This document shows positions 10,482-24,794 of a stretch of 64,000 nucleotides of DNA, in pieces. Below the pieces are notes generated by a model, which had not been told where the DNA came from, made no database searches, and saw only the letters and a list, made by a program, of their open reading frames with translations. The stretch is from Paramecium tetraurelia. Taxonomy: Eukaryota; Ciliophora; Oligohymenophorea; Peniculida; Parameciidae. A program made the position numbers and the translations under genes. The stretch spans positions 506,909-570,908 of the forward strand of contig NW_001799399.1 in the NCBI RefSeq assembly GCF_000165425.1. The letters are read 5' to 3'. Each line of letters opens with the position of its first letter. Position 1 is the first letter of the stretch.

Positions 10482-13400
10482 ATGTTACTTCTATTTACTA
10501 TTACCATTATTTAGTTTGTGCCTACAGCGAGAAACCAGATCATCTCGTAAGTTAAATTGTATATTCAATAGACAACAGATAGAAATGGGATGCAAGACAG
10601 CTCAGAACGGGGCTTGTTAAGAATTGTGCCCATTAGGATAATTTGATTGTTAGAACTATAAGATCAAATGTGAGTATGGATACTTCCTATTATTTGGATC
10701 TTCTTGTGTACCATGGTAAGAACAGAAATCTATGTAGCCCTTATTAAAAGGTGATTGATAGCTTCACTTTATATTGCATGGATTGTGTAGAGCACCCTTA
10801 TACTTGGTGGAGTAATAGAACTTGCTCGTATGAGTATTCGATCGAAAGCGGAGATTATATGAAGGGGACATATATTCGAAAAACAAAGGAATACACGGAA
10901 TTGTATTTTATTGGTCCTTCAACTTCTAGTGGAGTGAACTTGGACTCAATTCCAAGAGACGTAATTGTTTGATATAAGTATATAGGTGTAATTCTAATAC
11001 GAAACTTACATCTGTTCAGGTTGTAAGTAATTCTGCTATCCAGGGATGACAGAAAATTGTAATAGTATTAGTTCTCCTTATGCGGAGGACAGTGCAATGG
11101 GAATTGAGTGTTTATTGACTTATGAGTTCAAGAATCAGTTGTGCATTAGTTGTCCACCAGATTGTTTAAAGTGTTCGAACGGATAATGCACATAGTGTAA
11201 TGATGGATATATGATAAAAAATGGTTTATGTTAAAAATGTCAAGATGGTTGTTTGAATTGTTTTGTAGTGCAGTTGTCAACTGTATGCACGAAATGTAAA
11301 GAAGGAATGGTGGCTTCATTAGATTAGAAACAATGCGAATATTGTGGGAATGAATGCAAGAGATGCGAGTATGTATCTTATTCTTCAAATGTTCAATATC
11401 ATTATCCAACAAGGACAATGATTAAGATAGAAGAGATAAACAAATAAAAAGAATACATTAAAAGGTGTAGACAGTGTTCCACTTAGAGTTTTGTAAGTCA
11501 TAATGGAATGGACTGTGTGACATGTCAAATACCAAGATGTGATTTGTGTTATTACAACATCAGAGCAGATGTAACTACAATGGATTACGATTTTGAACCA
11601 AGTAAGTCTAATGATCTTGTATCAAATTTATTATGTTTCAAATGTGTCAGCGGTTATACTGTCAGTGCTGATAAATAAAGTTGTACATTGTCAGTTCCTG
11701 CTTTAGATCAATGTGATAGGAAATACACAGATGTCACATTAAAATGCAGACAATGCAACAGTAATATAATACTCAACCAATTCAGTAATACTTGTGCTAG
11801 TGCTTGTACATCCTACATAAGTTATTGTTCAAATTGCTTTTCTTATAAGAGTTTGGATCAAACATAATACACTGATGGGTCAGGTTAAATATTCACAAAG
11901 GCTGCTCAAACACTGTACTAATGCATTCAATGTGGTGATGGATATTATCCAAACATCTTTACTGGTTTTTGTGATGCCTGTCCCAATAATTGTCAAAAAT
12001 GTTGGCAATATTCTCAAACCTATAACTTTACAGATTACCTATTTAAAATGCAACCAATCAGCAATTCACTAAAGGAGACTTTCTTAAATGACATCCCCAT
12101 TAATATATAATGTACATCATGTAATTTTGGCTATCAATTGTATGGAAACGAATGTTTAGGTTGCAGTAGCAATTGTTAAGTTGAGAATCAAGTAGTTAGT
12201 GTTGACTAGATTAATAGTTGTGTCTTTAAATCAACCTATGCTTTCTGCGGAGAATGTTATGATACATTTAATGATAGATCCTTGGTCTAAGATAAATCTG
12301 AATGCATCGAGTGTCCATTAAATTGTTTAGCCTGTAGAGAGAGATTACAATATGAAATCACTAACTATTATTTCAATCCTGATAATCCCAACTTACTCCA
12401 ATACGGTAGATTGTGTTACAAAGTACAGACTATGACTATGTCCAATCTTCAAAGTGTTTCATATAATTCTTATTTGAATCTACCTATCTTGTGCATCTAT
12501 TAGCAAGCAGCTACTTCTAATACCAACAGATGTCGTCATACTTCCGAAATCACTGTCCATGTATATTGCAACGATGATGAGTATTATTCTGTCTATCAAA
12601 CCTTAACTGATGATGAAAAATTATATCATTACAGCTTAAACGATTACTATTATATAGACATTGAGGAAGTTGCATCAATAGAATTTACAGATTTGGAGAC
12701 TTTTCAATTATACTAAATTATGAATTAGGCACCATTAGAAGAATTGACTCTCAACATATTATTTACTAATTCTATTGATTACTAATGCACATTTAAAAAG
12801 TCAACAAAGTTAGTAACAGAATTCCATAGAAATGTATATGCTTTGACAAAATTCTAAGTCAACATTCTAAGTGCTCATAATGTGCCGATCACATTTTAAA
12901 TAACCAACAATTTCTATTTGTAGGATCTCCCTTTTGTGATGATCAAAAATATCAACATCTATTCCTATCTGAATAATGACTTTGGATTAGTGATAACTAA
13001 TAGCGTTTTATCAACTTATTTGTAAATACAGTATTGCAAATTAGGATATCAAAATTCCAAATCTTAGGAGTCCCAAGTCTTTACTTTAAAATTACAAAGC
13101 ATCAATTACTTAGAATTATTGGATGTTTACATCTAAAACCTATTGTATGTGGATTAAATAGATATTAATCAGGAAAAGCTTTAGAGCTACAACTTTTAGT
13201 TCACTAATCTCTATTTTTCTATGAATTAATTTATTAATAATACACTCTTTCCATTGACACCTTTTAGTACAGTAAATATATACAATTTAGTAATTTCAGA
13301 TTGCATTTTCAACGGAACATCATTGTTTATTAATCAGCAAGAATATCAAATATTTGTTTCCATGTTTACAATTTCTTAATTGACTATAAAACAGACATAG

Positions 13401-16400
13401 TTTTATTAATCATCTAGTATAATTAAATCTAGCTACATCTCCTTCTTATCCATTAATTAATTAGACATAGTAGGAAATAGATTTAACGATAGTGAATTAT
13501 TCATATGCAATACTTACTCTATATAAAATGTTTACATTTATATGAATGTCTTTACAAACGGTTCTCTCATATTTACAACTTCTGATCAAGTTCCAGATTA
13601 ATAATAATTTTATGCAGTAATCAATAATTATGCATTCGAAATATCAAACCTAAAATTTGTGGAGAATACTTGTTACAACATCAATTGTTTGATGCTCATA
13701 TAAACACCATACAATTAGTTAGAATTAAAATAAAATTTGGTGATGAAGAACTTCTACATTTATAATAACTATGTAGAAATCTCCTTAATTCAAAGATTAT
13801 CAGTTTCATCTGCAATCATCAGAGTGAGTCAAATTAACAGAGCCAAATTAACTAATATTGTCATTGACACTTAATTGGCTATTACTGTAATTTCCTTTTA
13901 AGACATAGCATCTTTGGAAGTGTCCAAATTCTTATGTGATTATTCCAAGAATATTATTGGTGAGAAAGACACTAGTCCTCGTACTAAAATAGTTAATAAT
14001 ACTATTATTCAATATCCATTTAATAACAAATTACCTAGCACTACCTCTTGTTCATATGAGAAATAATCATTCGGCAGTTATAATGGATATTGTTTAGATG
14101 TCTAGGATTTCTTATTTGGAGTCAAAATATCGGATGCTTCACTCAAAGGACTATTAGGAATCGATAACGGATTCATTTATATCTAATCATATGAGTCTCT
14201 GATGAAATAAACTAGTAGCTTAATTGTTTAGACAGGCACTAACAACGCATCTGAATTTTTCTATGGTTACACTAATGAAATCATCATCTTAGAGAACATC
14301 AATATATTCAATACATCAATTTCAGTATCTAATCCAGTAACTGACATTGGGAGTATCATTATTGAGTCTGATTAGCTTTAAACAATACTTATCAATAATG
14401 TTTAAATGATTGGCAATCATTTACATCAATTAGTTGAGTCTGTCACCATGGAAATATCTACATGCTTTACAATACTTAGTCCAAATGGAGTTGTGAGCAT
14501 TCAAAATATGGTTGCATAGAATAATAGAGCCACTTAATCACAATATGGTATCAACATCATAAAATGTCAATCATTAAAATTATTAACCTCATTGTTCAAC
14601 TACACAAATATCATGGAACCTAATTGGCTAGACAGATTCGATGAATATCAAGTGAGTACGTATTCTTAGTTGTTGGGCAAATTGGCCATTGATTCCGAGG
14701 GTTCAAACATTTACATCCAATGTAAAAAACTAGAACTCGATTAAATCAAATTTATGAATGGCAAATCTCTTATGGGAACAGCCTTCTACTTTTTAGGTCA
14801 AGATCTAGCTTCTATTGTAATTAGCAATACTGAATTTACTAATCTATCTACATCATTGGAATATGTTGATTAGGCATATGGAGGTTCGTTGTATCTAAAT
14901 CTATAGAAATCCAGTTATAATATTTAATTGAACAGAGTCACTATGAATCATAGTGTATCAAGAGTTGCTGGAGGATGTATTTATATCTAAACATCCATGT
15001 ATGAACAAGCAATATCTATTAATGACAGTTAATTTATTGAATGTACATCCCTACAGAGTTCATTAATCGATATATCATTTTCAGTGTCTTCATTAGTATT
15101 GCCAATAGTTAGTATTTCTAATACAAATATAATAAATAATAATTTTGAAGAGTTTTTAAAACAATTAGTGGATATCAGTTATGAGGAAGAGCAATTAATA
15201 ATATCTGGGATAAGTTTAATTAAATAGAATTATGGTATCTTAGAAATTCAATCCAGCTCATTTATTGATATATAGATTCAAGGTTTGATGGTGCTTATGA
15301 ATATGTTTACAGTGATTCTACAAGATTTAACAATTAAGGATATTACAATATTTACGTAATCTTTAATAGAGATCACTCATTACACTAAGTAGTCGGCGGT
15401 AGAATTACAGAATATAGTTATTACCAATATTACTGAATAGAAAGTATTGACAGAAGAATAATTTACATACAAATTCAATAGCTAATGTTAATCAATTTCC
15501 TCATTGTAAGAGCTGGCCAAAATTTAGACTTGTGAAGAGCAAGAAGATTTAAGATCTTTTTATTAGGATATATATGATTACAGATAAATATCATAAACCA
15601 AATTGGATAATACAACATTATACAGTTATTATGACTCATTATCTTATTCAGATAAATACGTATTGAATGAAATTAAATTGAACACTTATAGAGAAATCAA
15701 ATCTTTCTATTCATCAGCCAATGTACTTATGGTGGATAACACAATAAAATAATCAGAATATGGTTTATGTTACTTCACCAATTTATAATCTACTTACTCA
15801 ATTGATACCAATCCTTAATTCATTAAATTAAGCAATGTTAAATCTAACAACTTCATCAATATGATTTCAGTTACCATCAAAAATACTTACTGCAATAGAT
15901 GCAAATAAGGACTGATATTAATCAATAATTACGACTTGTCAGCCTACCATACAACAAATATATTTGGAATGACCTGTTAAAATAACACAATTGGTTACTT
16001 TGGTTGTTTAGTCCTAACCACTCAATAAATACCGGAATTCAATATTACTTATAGTAATAGGATCTTATAGAGTTCCACTTCCACTCAAAAGTATAACATA
16101 AAACTGCAGCAAAGTCGATTTTAAAGTAATTCTGCTTAAATAGGAGCAGCCATATCTGTTGTTGGATTGAGTGCATAAATAACTGATACTCAATTTATGG
16201 ATAACAAAGCAACATTGATTGGTGGAGGTATGGCATTTGTTTACAATTCAGAAAATTAGAATATCTTAGACTAATTTAACAACAATTTCATTAATAATGA
16301 TGCTCAATTAGGAAGTGCTGTTTACATGATGAATAATAATCTAAATAACCTTGAAAATTCATAGATTTTCATTCTCCATAACACCAATACATAAATAGAA

Positions 16401-19025
16401 CAAATACCAGAAAAGTTAAGTTTGATGATGAACGAGGGTCAATTAATGGATATTTAAGTTTTTTAAGAAAATGATGGAGACTTGAATGATGATAATATAA
16501 TTGATAACTCAAATGTCCAAATTATAGACATTGTGAGTGTTAAGTCAACCAAATTACCAAACATAGAGAGCAATTACTTATTACTTCCTTCTGGTTAATA
16601 AATATCATAATACAAATATTATTATGAGGATACCTAAGAACAAATACCTTATAATTGGATATTTAGAATTTACAATTTGGATAAGAATCTCAACATCATA
16701 AAGTCTATTTCAGCTACTGAGACCTGCACTGTTTCAGGTCGATTGATGGACGAATTGAATTTAGATTACACTAAGTAGTTTTTGTAGAATTTCACTTCAC
16801 AATCTGTATTCTAATTTGATGTCTCTAGCAATTCATTTAATTTTGACAACTTACAAATATATTTCGATCCATACTTGCAAGATTAAATCTTCTTATAACT
16901 CAAATGTAATCAATTATAATCTCTATATTAGTCTCATGCACTTCCATAAAGATCCCAATATACAATTAGCAGTCTCCTTATAATGTGCTCTCCTATAATA
17001 AAAATTATGCACTCTATTTGAATTTGAGAACCATTCCTTGCTAAATCGGAGAAGCCTATCTGGATTAAAAATGTACCTCATGTAGTTCAGACAATACATA
17101 TTCTGTTTAAGAGAACAGTGTATAATGTAAAGGCATAAATTCAATTCAAATGGAGAAGGTCACTCCTGTCAGAATCAAATTGAGAGAAGAATATTGGAGA
17201 CCTTTTCCAAAAAACGATAATATTGAAGAATGTTATAACTTGCCTTCTAATTGTCTTGGAGGTTGGGTTCCTGGTGATACATCTTGCTATGATGGCCATA
17301 TTGGAGCTTTGTGTGAATAATGTGACATCTATGGAATCAGAGGACCTGAATATTCAGTAAGCAAAAAATACACTTGTGGTGCTTGTTCGGACACTCTTGA
17401 ATCAAATATTCTCATCATTATTGGTATTTCAATATTTACTCTTGTGACTATGATCATGTCGGTCAAGGGCAACTATTCATTTATCGAGAATTTAATCCAT
17501 CAACAAGTTCTATAATCAATAGGTGCAAGAATAAACATACAATAAAGTAAATATAGTATATCATTTAGATAATGCATCTATTATTATGAAATAATTAACC
17601 AATTATTTATAAATCATTGCATCCTTAACTACATTCAGAATTTCAATACCTACTGCCTTTGTTTCATCTATGGAAGTATTGGGAAATCCAACTCAATCTA
17701 TGGCATATTCTTTAGATTGTTTTTTAGTTACTTTTGCAACAATCGATTTATTGTACTTCAGAATGGCATGGGCTTTGTTAATGCCTTTATTTTATATGAT
17801 TTTATTCTTTATTGGTTATTTTACAGGAGTGCTAATGAGGATTGCACCTTTTAAGATAGGAATCATATACACGACATTTATTTATATGTTCATCTATTTG
17901 CAGCCTACTTTAGTTGGAGGGTTCATCTCCTTATTGAGTTCAAGAACAGTCAGTGGAATAGAATGGGTTTAAAGCAATGTTAGCTATCAGTATTATACTG
18001 ACATGCATCAATATTACATTTATATATTCATTGGTCCAAACCTATTACTTTGGAGTATCTTACTGCCTTTGACCTTTATGCATCTCATCAGAAGGAATAA
18101 GAACCAATTAGAAACTATGGAAATACGAAAGAGATGGGGATTCTTCTATCACGAATACACTAATTAAGCGTATCTTTGGGAATTCGTGAAAATCTTTGAA
18201 AAAGAGCTTGTGATCATTTCTTTGACTTACTATGAAAACAAAATAGTTATTAAGGGATTAATCATATTTCTAATTGTATTTCTATATGGAGCATTTTCAT
18301 TTGCATTTATTCCTTACAAATAGAAGAAGTTAAACTTCATTGATTAAATGTCCACTGCTGTTTGTTCCTGCTCATTATGTTTAGGAGTTCTTATTTATGC
18401 TAGTCAAAATGAAAGTTTAGATTATCTATAGTACATAATGTTCTTAGTAATTGCAATAATCAATTCTCTTTTAATAGTTTTAATCCTCTATCATTTGTTT
18501 GAAGGGTATATCAATCAATTTAATGACAAACTGGATATTGTGAGAACCAAATTTAAATAGATATTCCCAAACATTGAATTCTAATACCCTTGTCTGAAAA
18601 AGTTTTTAATCAATAAGAAAGAGATGAAGGAAAAAGTCATCAATTATTGGGCAATACTCAGGTATGAAACCAGAGAGGGTATAAAAAGAAGAAGAACAGA
18701 TAAGAGTGCTCCTCTCATCATATAGAAAAGAAAGAAATCGACTTCAGGTTCTTCAGACTTATCTGAAAAGGATCTAGAAATTAAGTAAGGTAATTCTATG
18801 GACCAACACAGAGATGTGAATAGTCCAGACAGAGATGGTAAGGATGACGGTGTAAAGTTACTCAAAAGACCAAGTTCTAATTATAAAGGATTGAATGTAT
18901 AATAAAATTCTTTGGATTCCTCGGAAAATTTAAGCAAAGTGTTCCCTGAAGTTATTTCTGAAATCCCTTCGACTCGAAAAGAAGATAAAGATTAAAAGAA
19001 AATTATATTGAAGAGACCATTATGA
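10482..19025 (+). CDS. Giant cysteine-rich / beta-helix surface protein with about 7 membrane segments
   Basis: 2807 aa, the longest gene here; five introns (10547-10571, 10716-10737, 10961-10985, 16906-16931, 17547-17568) give an exact exon sum. Order: signal peptide; about 640 residues of CxxC-rich repeats like furin/TNFR or growth-factor-receptor modules; about 1450 residues rich in Asn, Ser, Ile and Leu with few Cys, repetitive as in a pectin-lyase-like right-handed beta helix; a second Cys block holding CQIGE-type and WVPGDTSCYDG motifs; about seven hydrophobic segments from residue 2275; and a basic, Ser-rich cytosolic tail of about 190 residues. The layout matches a known class of large ciliate surface proteins. 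Ligand and function are unknown; adhesion or sensing is inference. Confidence 0.85.
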
Positions 19026-19368
19026 GTATTATATATAAAATGTTTTAATATTTTTAGTTTCTTTTTATTTCTTTATCATGATACCATTGAACTATCATCC
19101 AAATTATATTGTAAACTTAATATTCAATCCCTTTGATTCGTTTTCTCACATCTAAATGGAATCAAAATAGATTGATAAATTACTGGTTCTTTATTTCTTT
19201 GAATTAATTTGTTAAATTTTTAGCAAGTACACACACCAAATTTTATTAAAAGAATTAACTTAAAAATTGTATATTTTTTCTTTAATTGTATCATACATTA
19301 TACCTCATCATTTCTTTAACACAAATATAATTATTAAATCATTGATAATATTAATAATATTTAATAAT
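19026..19368. other. AT-rich intergenic spacer
   Basis: About 340 bases between the giant surface-protein gene and a small same-strand gene. T-rich, no open frame of coding composition, and no RNA or repeat feature seen. It should hold the terminator of the first gene and the promoter of the second. Confidence 0.5.
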
Positions 19369-19605
19369 ATGGGTTGTTCAAACTAAAAATCGATGAAGAT
19401 AAAACAATTCAGTACCAAAGATGACAATCTTATATCAAGCCAATCTAATGTACTACTAGCAAGTAATAGCTCGAAGAAGGAAGTCACCATTTCTTCAACT
19501 AATCAAAGAAGAAGGTATTGCTTCAATTCAGTACCCAAGCTAAACCTCTCTACAAATGATCTTTATAAAAGAAGGAAATTTAAATAACTTTCCCATATAA
19601 TTTGA
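19369..19605 (+). CDS. Small protein with N-terminal acylation motif
   Basis: 78 aa, no intron. It begins MGCSNQKS: Gly-2 with a small residue at 5/6 fits N-myristoylation, and Cys-3 fits palmitoylation, so the protein is probably tethered to a membrane. The remainder is Ser/Thr/Asn-rich and basic (NQRRRYCFN, LYKRRKFK), with no globular domain seen. Composition is clearly coding compared with the flanks. No family is recognised; a signalling adaptor role is only a guess from the lipid motif. Confidence 0.65.
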
Positions 19606-20353
19606 TCATTCCTTATATATATTTTATGATACACTATTAATATTACTTCATCATTCCTTATTAAAAATTACCTAAAATGCTAACTCTATAATCACTTGTT
19701 CCCGATGTCCAATTATACTTATGGCTAATCAAACTGATTCTAAAGAAAACAAAGCAGAATAGGTGCTATTTATAATTTTCAACTGGTTTCATCTTAGAAA
19801 ATGTGAAATTGAAAAAGATTACATCTCTGCTGCATTATTTCTTAATCTAAGGGTGTCTTATATTACAATAAGTATTTTTAAACTTGTATAACGAATATTA
19901 TTTTTTGGAGTGCTTATATGTATTAAAAAAAAATCATATTATTACTATTTTGGGAATCACATTATTATTAAAATATTTGAAAAATATAAATACATTAAAA
20001 AAATAATAACTTTATGAAATTAAATGAGAATCAGCTACCCAATCTCCTTTTAAGAAATCCGTATTTATTAAGTAGATTTGTTCCTCTTTTCATAGTTTAC
20101 AATATGAGTTTGATTTATCATCCTTTACTATTTCTTTCACGTGAATAATTATTGTTAATTAAATTTTCCTCATCTAAAGTTTATCAAAACAAATTCAATT
20201 AATAATTCGCTTCATTGTATATATTTTAAAATTATTTTAAATTATTTCTTCAAAAATACATATTACATTCTAGAATGCATTTACTTCTTTATTTCAAGTT
20301 GAAAATTCGGGTAAATGAATAAAATATACAATTCAATTATTATTAAAATTATT
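19606..20353. other. Intergenic region with one weak ORF
   Basis: Holds an open frame 19721-20017 (98 aa, MANQTDSKENKAEQ start) whose first 50 codons look coding but whose end is low-complexity Lys/Tyr/Ile. With TGA as the only stop such a frame can arise by chance, so I do not call it a gene. The remainder is AT-rich and featureless. An in-frame ATG at 20315 lies 39 bases before the start chosen for the next gene. Confidence 0.4.
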
Positions 20354-23300
20354 ATGAAATCACTTAATCTATAATTTGGAGATAATCGATAGAATTAGAG
20401 AGAAGACATGTTTCTCGCAAACATAGTAGAAAAAGTATAATTAGGAAAAATTGGTTTGATATCTTTTGTTGATCAAGCCTAATTCATTGATTTGATGAGT
20501 TAGAAATACAAAAAAAAAATAAAAGTATAACCTGTGTTCAATAAAATATATTAAACTATTTAAGTAAACTTGGCTAAGCATTAACAATCACAATCAAAGA
20601 TTTAGGAAGTAAGTTATGAGATAAAAACAATATCATCAACTCGCCAATTAGGTTATAGAGGATCAATTAATATTTCTAATAAAAGTGGGGCTCTGTTGTT
20701 ACACAAGGATAGCAATTTAAAAGAACACCAAACAAACGAATTTAGCGATAAGGAAATTTTGGATTAATAACTTGTAGAAGAAACAACTAAGACAGAAAAA
20801 AATAAAAGAAATTTCAGATTGTCATAAATTACTTCGGATAAAAAAGAAATTAAAGACTTCAAGACAATTCACACGAGTCGTGATTATACCCAAGATTAAT
20901 TATTGAAATAAGATAATTTATCAACAGCAAGGAATGAAAAATTCAATCACAATTTGTTGACCTAAGAAGAATCAGATCACTCTTAATCATAATTCAGAAT
21001 CGAATCACAATAATCCTGTTTGATCCCAAGTGAAAACCTAAGGTATAGATTAAACACAAACTTCACTTCTGAAATATCAAATGGGTAAGTATAAAATTAT
21101 TCTGCAACTTTTAATAATTAATTAGAGTCCCTATAATAATAACCTTTAACGTCTAGAAAACAATCAGATGTCATATTGAAGTCGATTAGAGGCAGTTATC
21201 ATTAAGAGGCATACTTAATACGCTAGCCAGAAAACAATTCAAAGAAAACTTTGACTCCAGTTTCACAATCTAAAATCCCAAAACCATAAGGTTAAAAAAC
21301 AACTGAAAACCATTAATAGGCAAATAATGGAAATAGGAATGAGAAGTAATAATAATTTTAACCTAAATCTTAAAAAGCAACTCACAGACAGTAAAAATCA
21401 TAAAAAGAAGTTAAACAAAAGAAATAAATGTAACATTAACCTCAAAATTCATTAATTGAAACTTAACAATCTAAAAGAGATCTAGCTAAACATTAAGAAG
21501 AATAAAAAATACCTTAAGAAACTAGTTTTTGTGGTAACATGAATAATTCATAAAGAGCGACACGAAGGGAATTGGATGAAAGACAGTTAGAAAGTCCGTA
21601 ATTTGTAAAAACAGATATGATGGATGATATGGTTATAACACATTCTCCATAATATTCTCTGACAAAGGAAATCAAATAACCTATACATAATAGACCAGAT
21701 TCAAATTTAAAAAATAAAAGTGAGCATTCATTTTAGTCTAAGAGACAGACTATAGATTAATAAGAGATTAATTCATTAATGCCTCCCTTATCTTCAAGAA
21801 CTTTAACTTCAATTCAGAAAGATAAGATGGAGTAAAGAAACTCAGTGAGCAATAATTCAGAAACTGATTAGAAATAGCACAAGAATTAATTGACAGTTAC
21901 AATTAAAAGAGGTTCTAAAAGGATGAAATCCCATAACGTTTAAGGAAATGAAAATGAATATGATTAAGAAGAAGAAGAGAAAAAACGAAGATATTCATAA
22001 GAAAGAATATTCAAAAATGATAATAAATTTGAAAAGATGGAAGAGGATAGATATTAATATACAATTAACAATTTAGAGTAGACTGGAAGTTCATCTTCAT
22101 TAATTAATTATGAAAATGAAAATAATTAGATAAATATCTAAGTTAGCAAATGTGACAATAGGGAAAAAATAATAGAGGAAGAATCATTAGATGGTTCTAT
22201 GAGATAACATTAGACAATTTTATTTTCAACTTAGGATCATCTTAAGATTGGTGATAATTCATTTCATCCTTAGTCCTCCTCTAGAAGTGTTGCCAAATCT
22301 GTAACTCCGAATACTCCAATGGGATCTGTATATACTGCTTAACCTAGCAATACTAGCAGTGTCTAAAATAACCAAGTGTAAAGGAGGAAGAAGTAATCTA
22401 ATTAGCATAAACGACCTTAATTATCGAGCGAATATTCTCAAACTAAGATTTCCATACAAAAATAGAAATCAGAAGATAGCAATTATGAAAAGGAATATAC
22501 AAATGAATCTTCCCTAGAACCAGAACGACCAAGCAGATTGAAACCCAAGAAATCACAATAGAAACTATAACCCCCTTCTTCCATCTAAATTTAATAATAG
22601 AGAAGAAAATCATCATCCTAAGTTTCTCCAATAGATGTATAATTCTTTATTTATTTTAATTAGCCAAGAAAAGCAGAACAAATTGACAAGGAAAAGCAAA
22701 AGTAAACCGAATATTAAAAACAAATTGAGAGAATGAAAATGGAAAGAGACTTGATGGGATAGTATAAGATTCCTGAAGACATGCCTCTTCCACAAAAAAA
22801 ATAAATGATAGAATCACTAATTGGTGAATTGAGTCATCAACATGACTAAGATGTTAAATATTAAGTTTCATTATGTAAATTAATTGTTATTTTTAGATAA
22901 TGAAAGATAAGATTAAATCTAAAACATATAAAAAAATTACGAAGAAAAGATAGATTTCAGATATAATATTGTTAACAGTTGCTATTCTGAAATGGACTAT
23001 CTATGTGAAAATAAGCTAAAATTAAAATAAAAAGACTAGGAAGTTCAAAAAATCATACATTTGAAATTTCAAGAATAACATAATAATAATCAAAATTAAC
23101 AAAATCAAAATGGAGATAAAGAGGAGGACTTAGGGTCTCCTTAAAGAAAATAAAGTAAGTTGGTCTGCAATTTTGATCCAGTGGAAATAGAGAATCAATT
23201 AAAGCGAAGATGTGAATTTATTAATGAAGCTGAATTACTCAAATTTCTAAAATCCTTTTAATCTGAATTTGATAAAAAGGTATATCAATGCAATCTCGAT

Positions 23301-23504
23301 TATCCCATCTAGGAGATTAGGTAAGAAGATAGACAATTTACAAAAGGGCTTATTGCTCGCAATTTCAAAAGGAAGCAGACCAAAAATATAACATCAAAAA
23401 TTGAAATTAATAATTACTAAATGGATATGAATAAAATTTAATATGTTAAAGAAAAAGCACCTAAAATCTAAAAACTAGGGTTATATCTTTTAATGAACTC
23501 TTGA
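20354..23504 (+). CDS. Large Gln/Ser-rich disordered protein
   Basis: 1042 aa with a single intron (22875-22896); exact exon sum. Only the first 80 residues (DMFLANIVEKVQLGKIGLIS) and last 250 look folded; the last part is charged and probably coiled coil (QNYEEKIDF, SEMDYLCENKLKLKQKDQE). The middle is low-complexity Gln, Ser, Lys and Asn, with many Gln written TAA or TAG. Repeated SRS, SSSR and RRKK patches could be phosphorylation or binding sites. No known domain is recognised. An earlier in-frame ATG at 20315 would add 13 hydrophobic residues; the later one is preferred because coding composition begins there. Confidence 0.75.
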
Positions 23505-24150
23505 TATATTTATAAGAAATTAATTTTTATAAATTAAATAACAAATACTATTTTAATCAGATATCATCATTCCATATAATTTGAATAAGATTAATTATTG
23601 ATTCATTTAAAATAAGAAATTTATAACATAATTCCTTTATTACAATGCTATATGATAACAAATTAACATATTTTATCACATTTACTAAAACCATTTAATA
23701 AATAAAATAATCATAAATTTCATTACGATTTTTTATGTTTGCAAGATAATCCTTAATTTGTTTCAGCATTTTCAAAAAAGAAATAACCAATTTTTAATTA
23801 TATAAATCTGTTATGTATTAAGAAAAATCAGTTCAAATTCAATTACATAATGATAAGCTAATATTTTTATTCTCGAATTAGATTTTGCTCTAACACATAA
23901 TTTTTTGACTTTAAAATGGTATTTTCCCTTGAAAAATGGTACTAAGTTTAAAGAACAAAAATTGATAAGAATCTGTGCCTATACATTATATGTTTGAATT
24001 CTTCTTGGTTAACTTGTTATTAACTTATATTTATTAATTTTTCATTATCATTTTTGATTATTTTAAGGTTTTACTTGGATATTTTAACTTTTTTGATATA
24101 TTTAATTCTCGTGAAATGAAAAGAAAGAAAATGATTAATAAAATTCAAAT
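23505..24150. other. AT-rich intergenic spacer
   Basis: About 645 bases between two same-strand genes. No open frame of coding composition, no repeat and no RNA gene was seen on either strand. Confidence 0.5.
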
Positions 24151-24650
24151 ATGTAAATTATACAAATAGAGGAAACTATGTAATATATACTTTCTCATGT
24201 TTAGTGAAGAATAATCTCCTGAGAAACCTATTTAACTTTCAAACAAATACCAACTGACACCTACTCTTTTGCCAATTACTCCAACAAGAAAACTCTAAGA
24301 TGTTCATTCTTATTACTCAAAATAAAACATTAGTCCACTTTTAAATGAAGATGAAGAGTAATTTGAAGATTTAGAAGATCTTTAAGACATGTATAGTAAG
24401 TCTAGTGATTGTCAATTACTTACTGGCTTAAATACATGTCCAGCTTTGACCGATAATAGAAGAAAAAGTGAGGAATAGATTCAATTGTCTTAAGTAAAGG
24501 TTCTTATTATCATAGTATATGTTTTATTATAAATCAAGTCAAAAAATATCTATTCCTCGAGCATCTATTTTCAAAATTTAACATTTAACACAAAACAAGC
24601 TGAAACAATCAAATATTAACTTACCTTAAATTAAACAAATTTAAGAATGA
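24151..24650 (+). CDS. Small unknown acidic/Gln-rich protein
   Basis: 150 aa from three exons (introns 24180-24204 and 24494-24515, both ending TAG; exact sum). The first exon codes for only ten residues. The product has a Pro/Thr stretch (QLTPTLLPITPTRK), an acidic run (NEDEEQFEDLEDLQD) and a Lys/Gln/Ile-rich end. No domain or membrane segment is recognised. The introns look canonical and the composition is coding, so it is probably a real gene of unknown role. A coding-like tract follows downstream on the same strand. Confidence 0.65.
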
Positions 24651-24794
24651 GTAGAAAAGAATTAAAATAATTAATTAATTTTTGTCATAATCTACACTTT
24701 ATTTACAATAATATTCAATCTGTATAAAAAAAATATATTTTATAATAAAGAATAAAAAAAGTCTTAGTTAAATTTTAATTATAATTAATAGTTT

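Noticed and set aside
19721-20017. 98-aa ORF
   Set aside because: Composition fades to Lys/Tyr/Ile repeats; length is within chance for a code with one stop.
20898-21126. 41-nt GTAAGT...TAG intron in the large disordered protein
   Set aside because: Removal would break an otherwise continuous frame.
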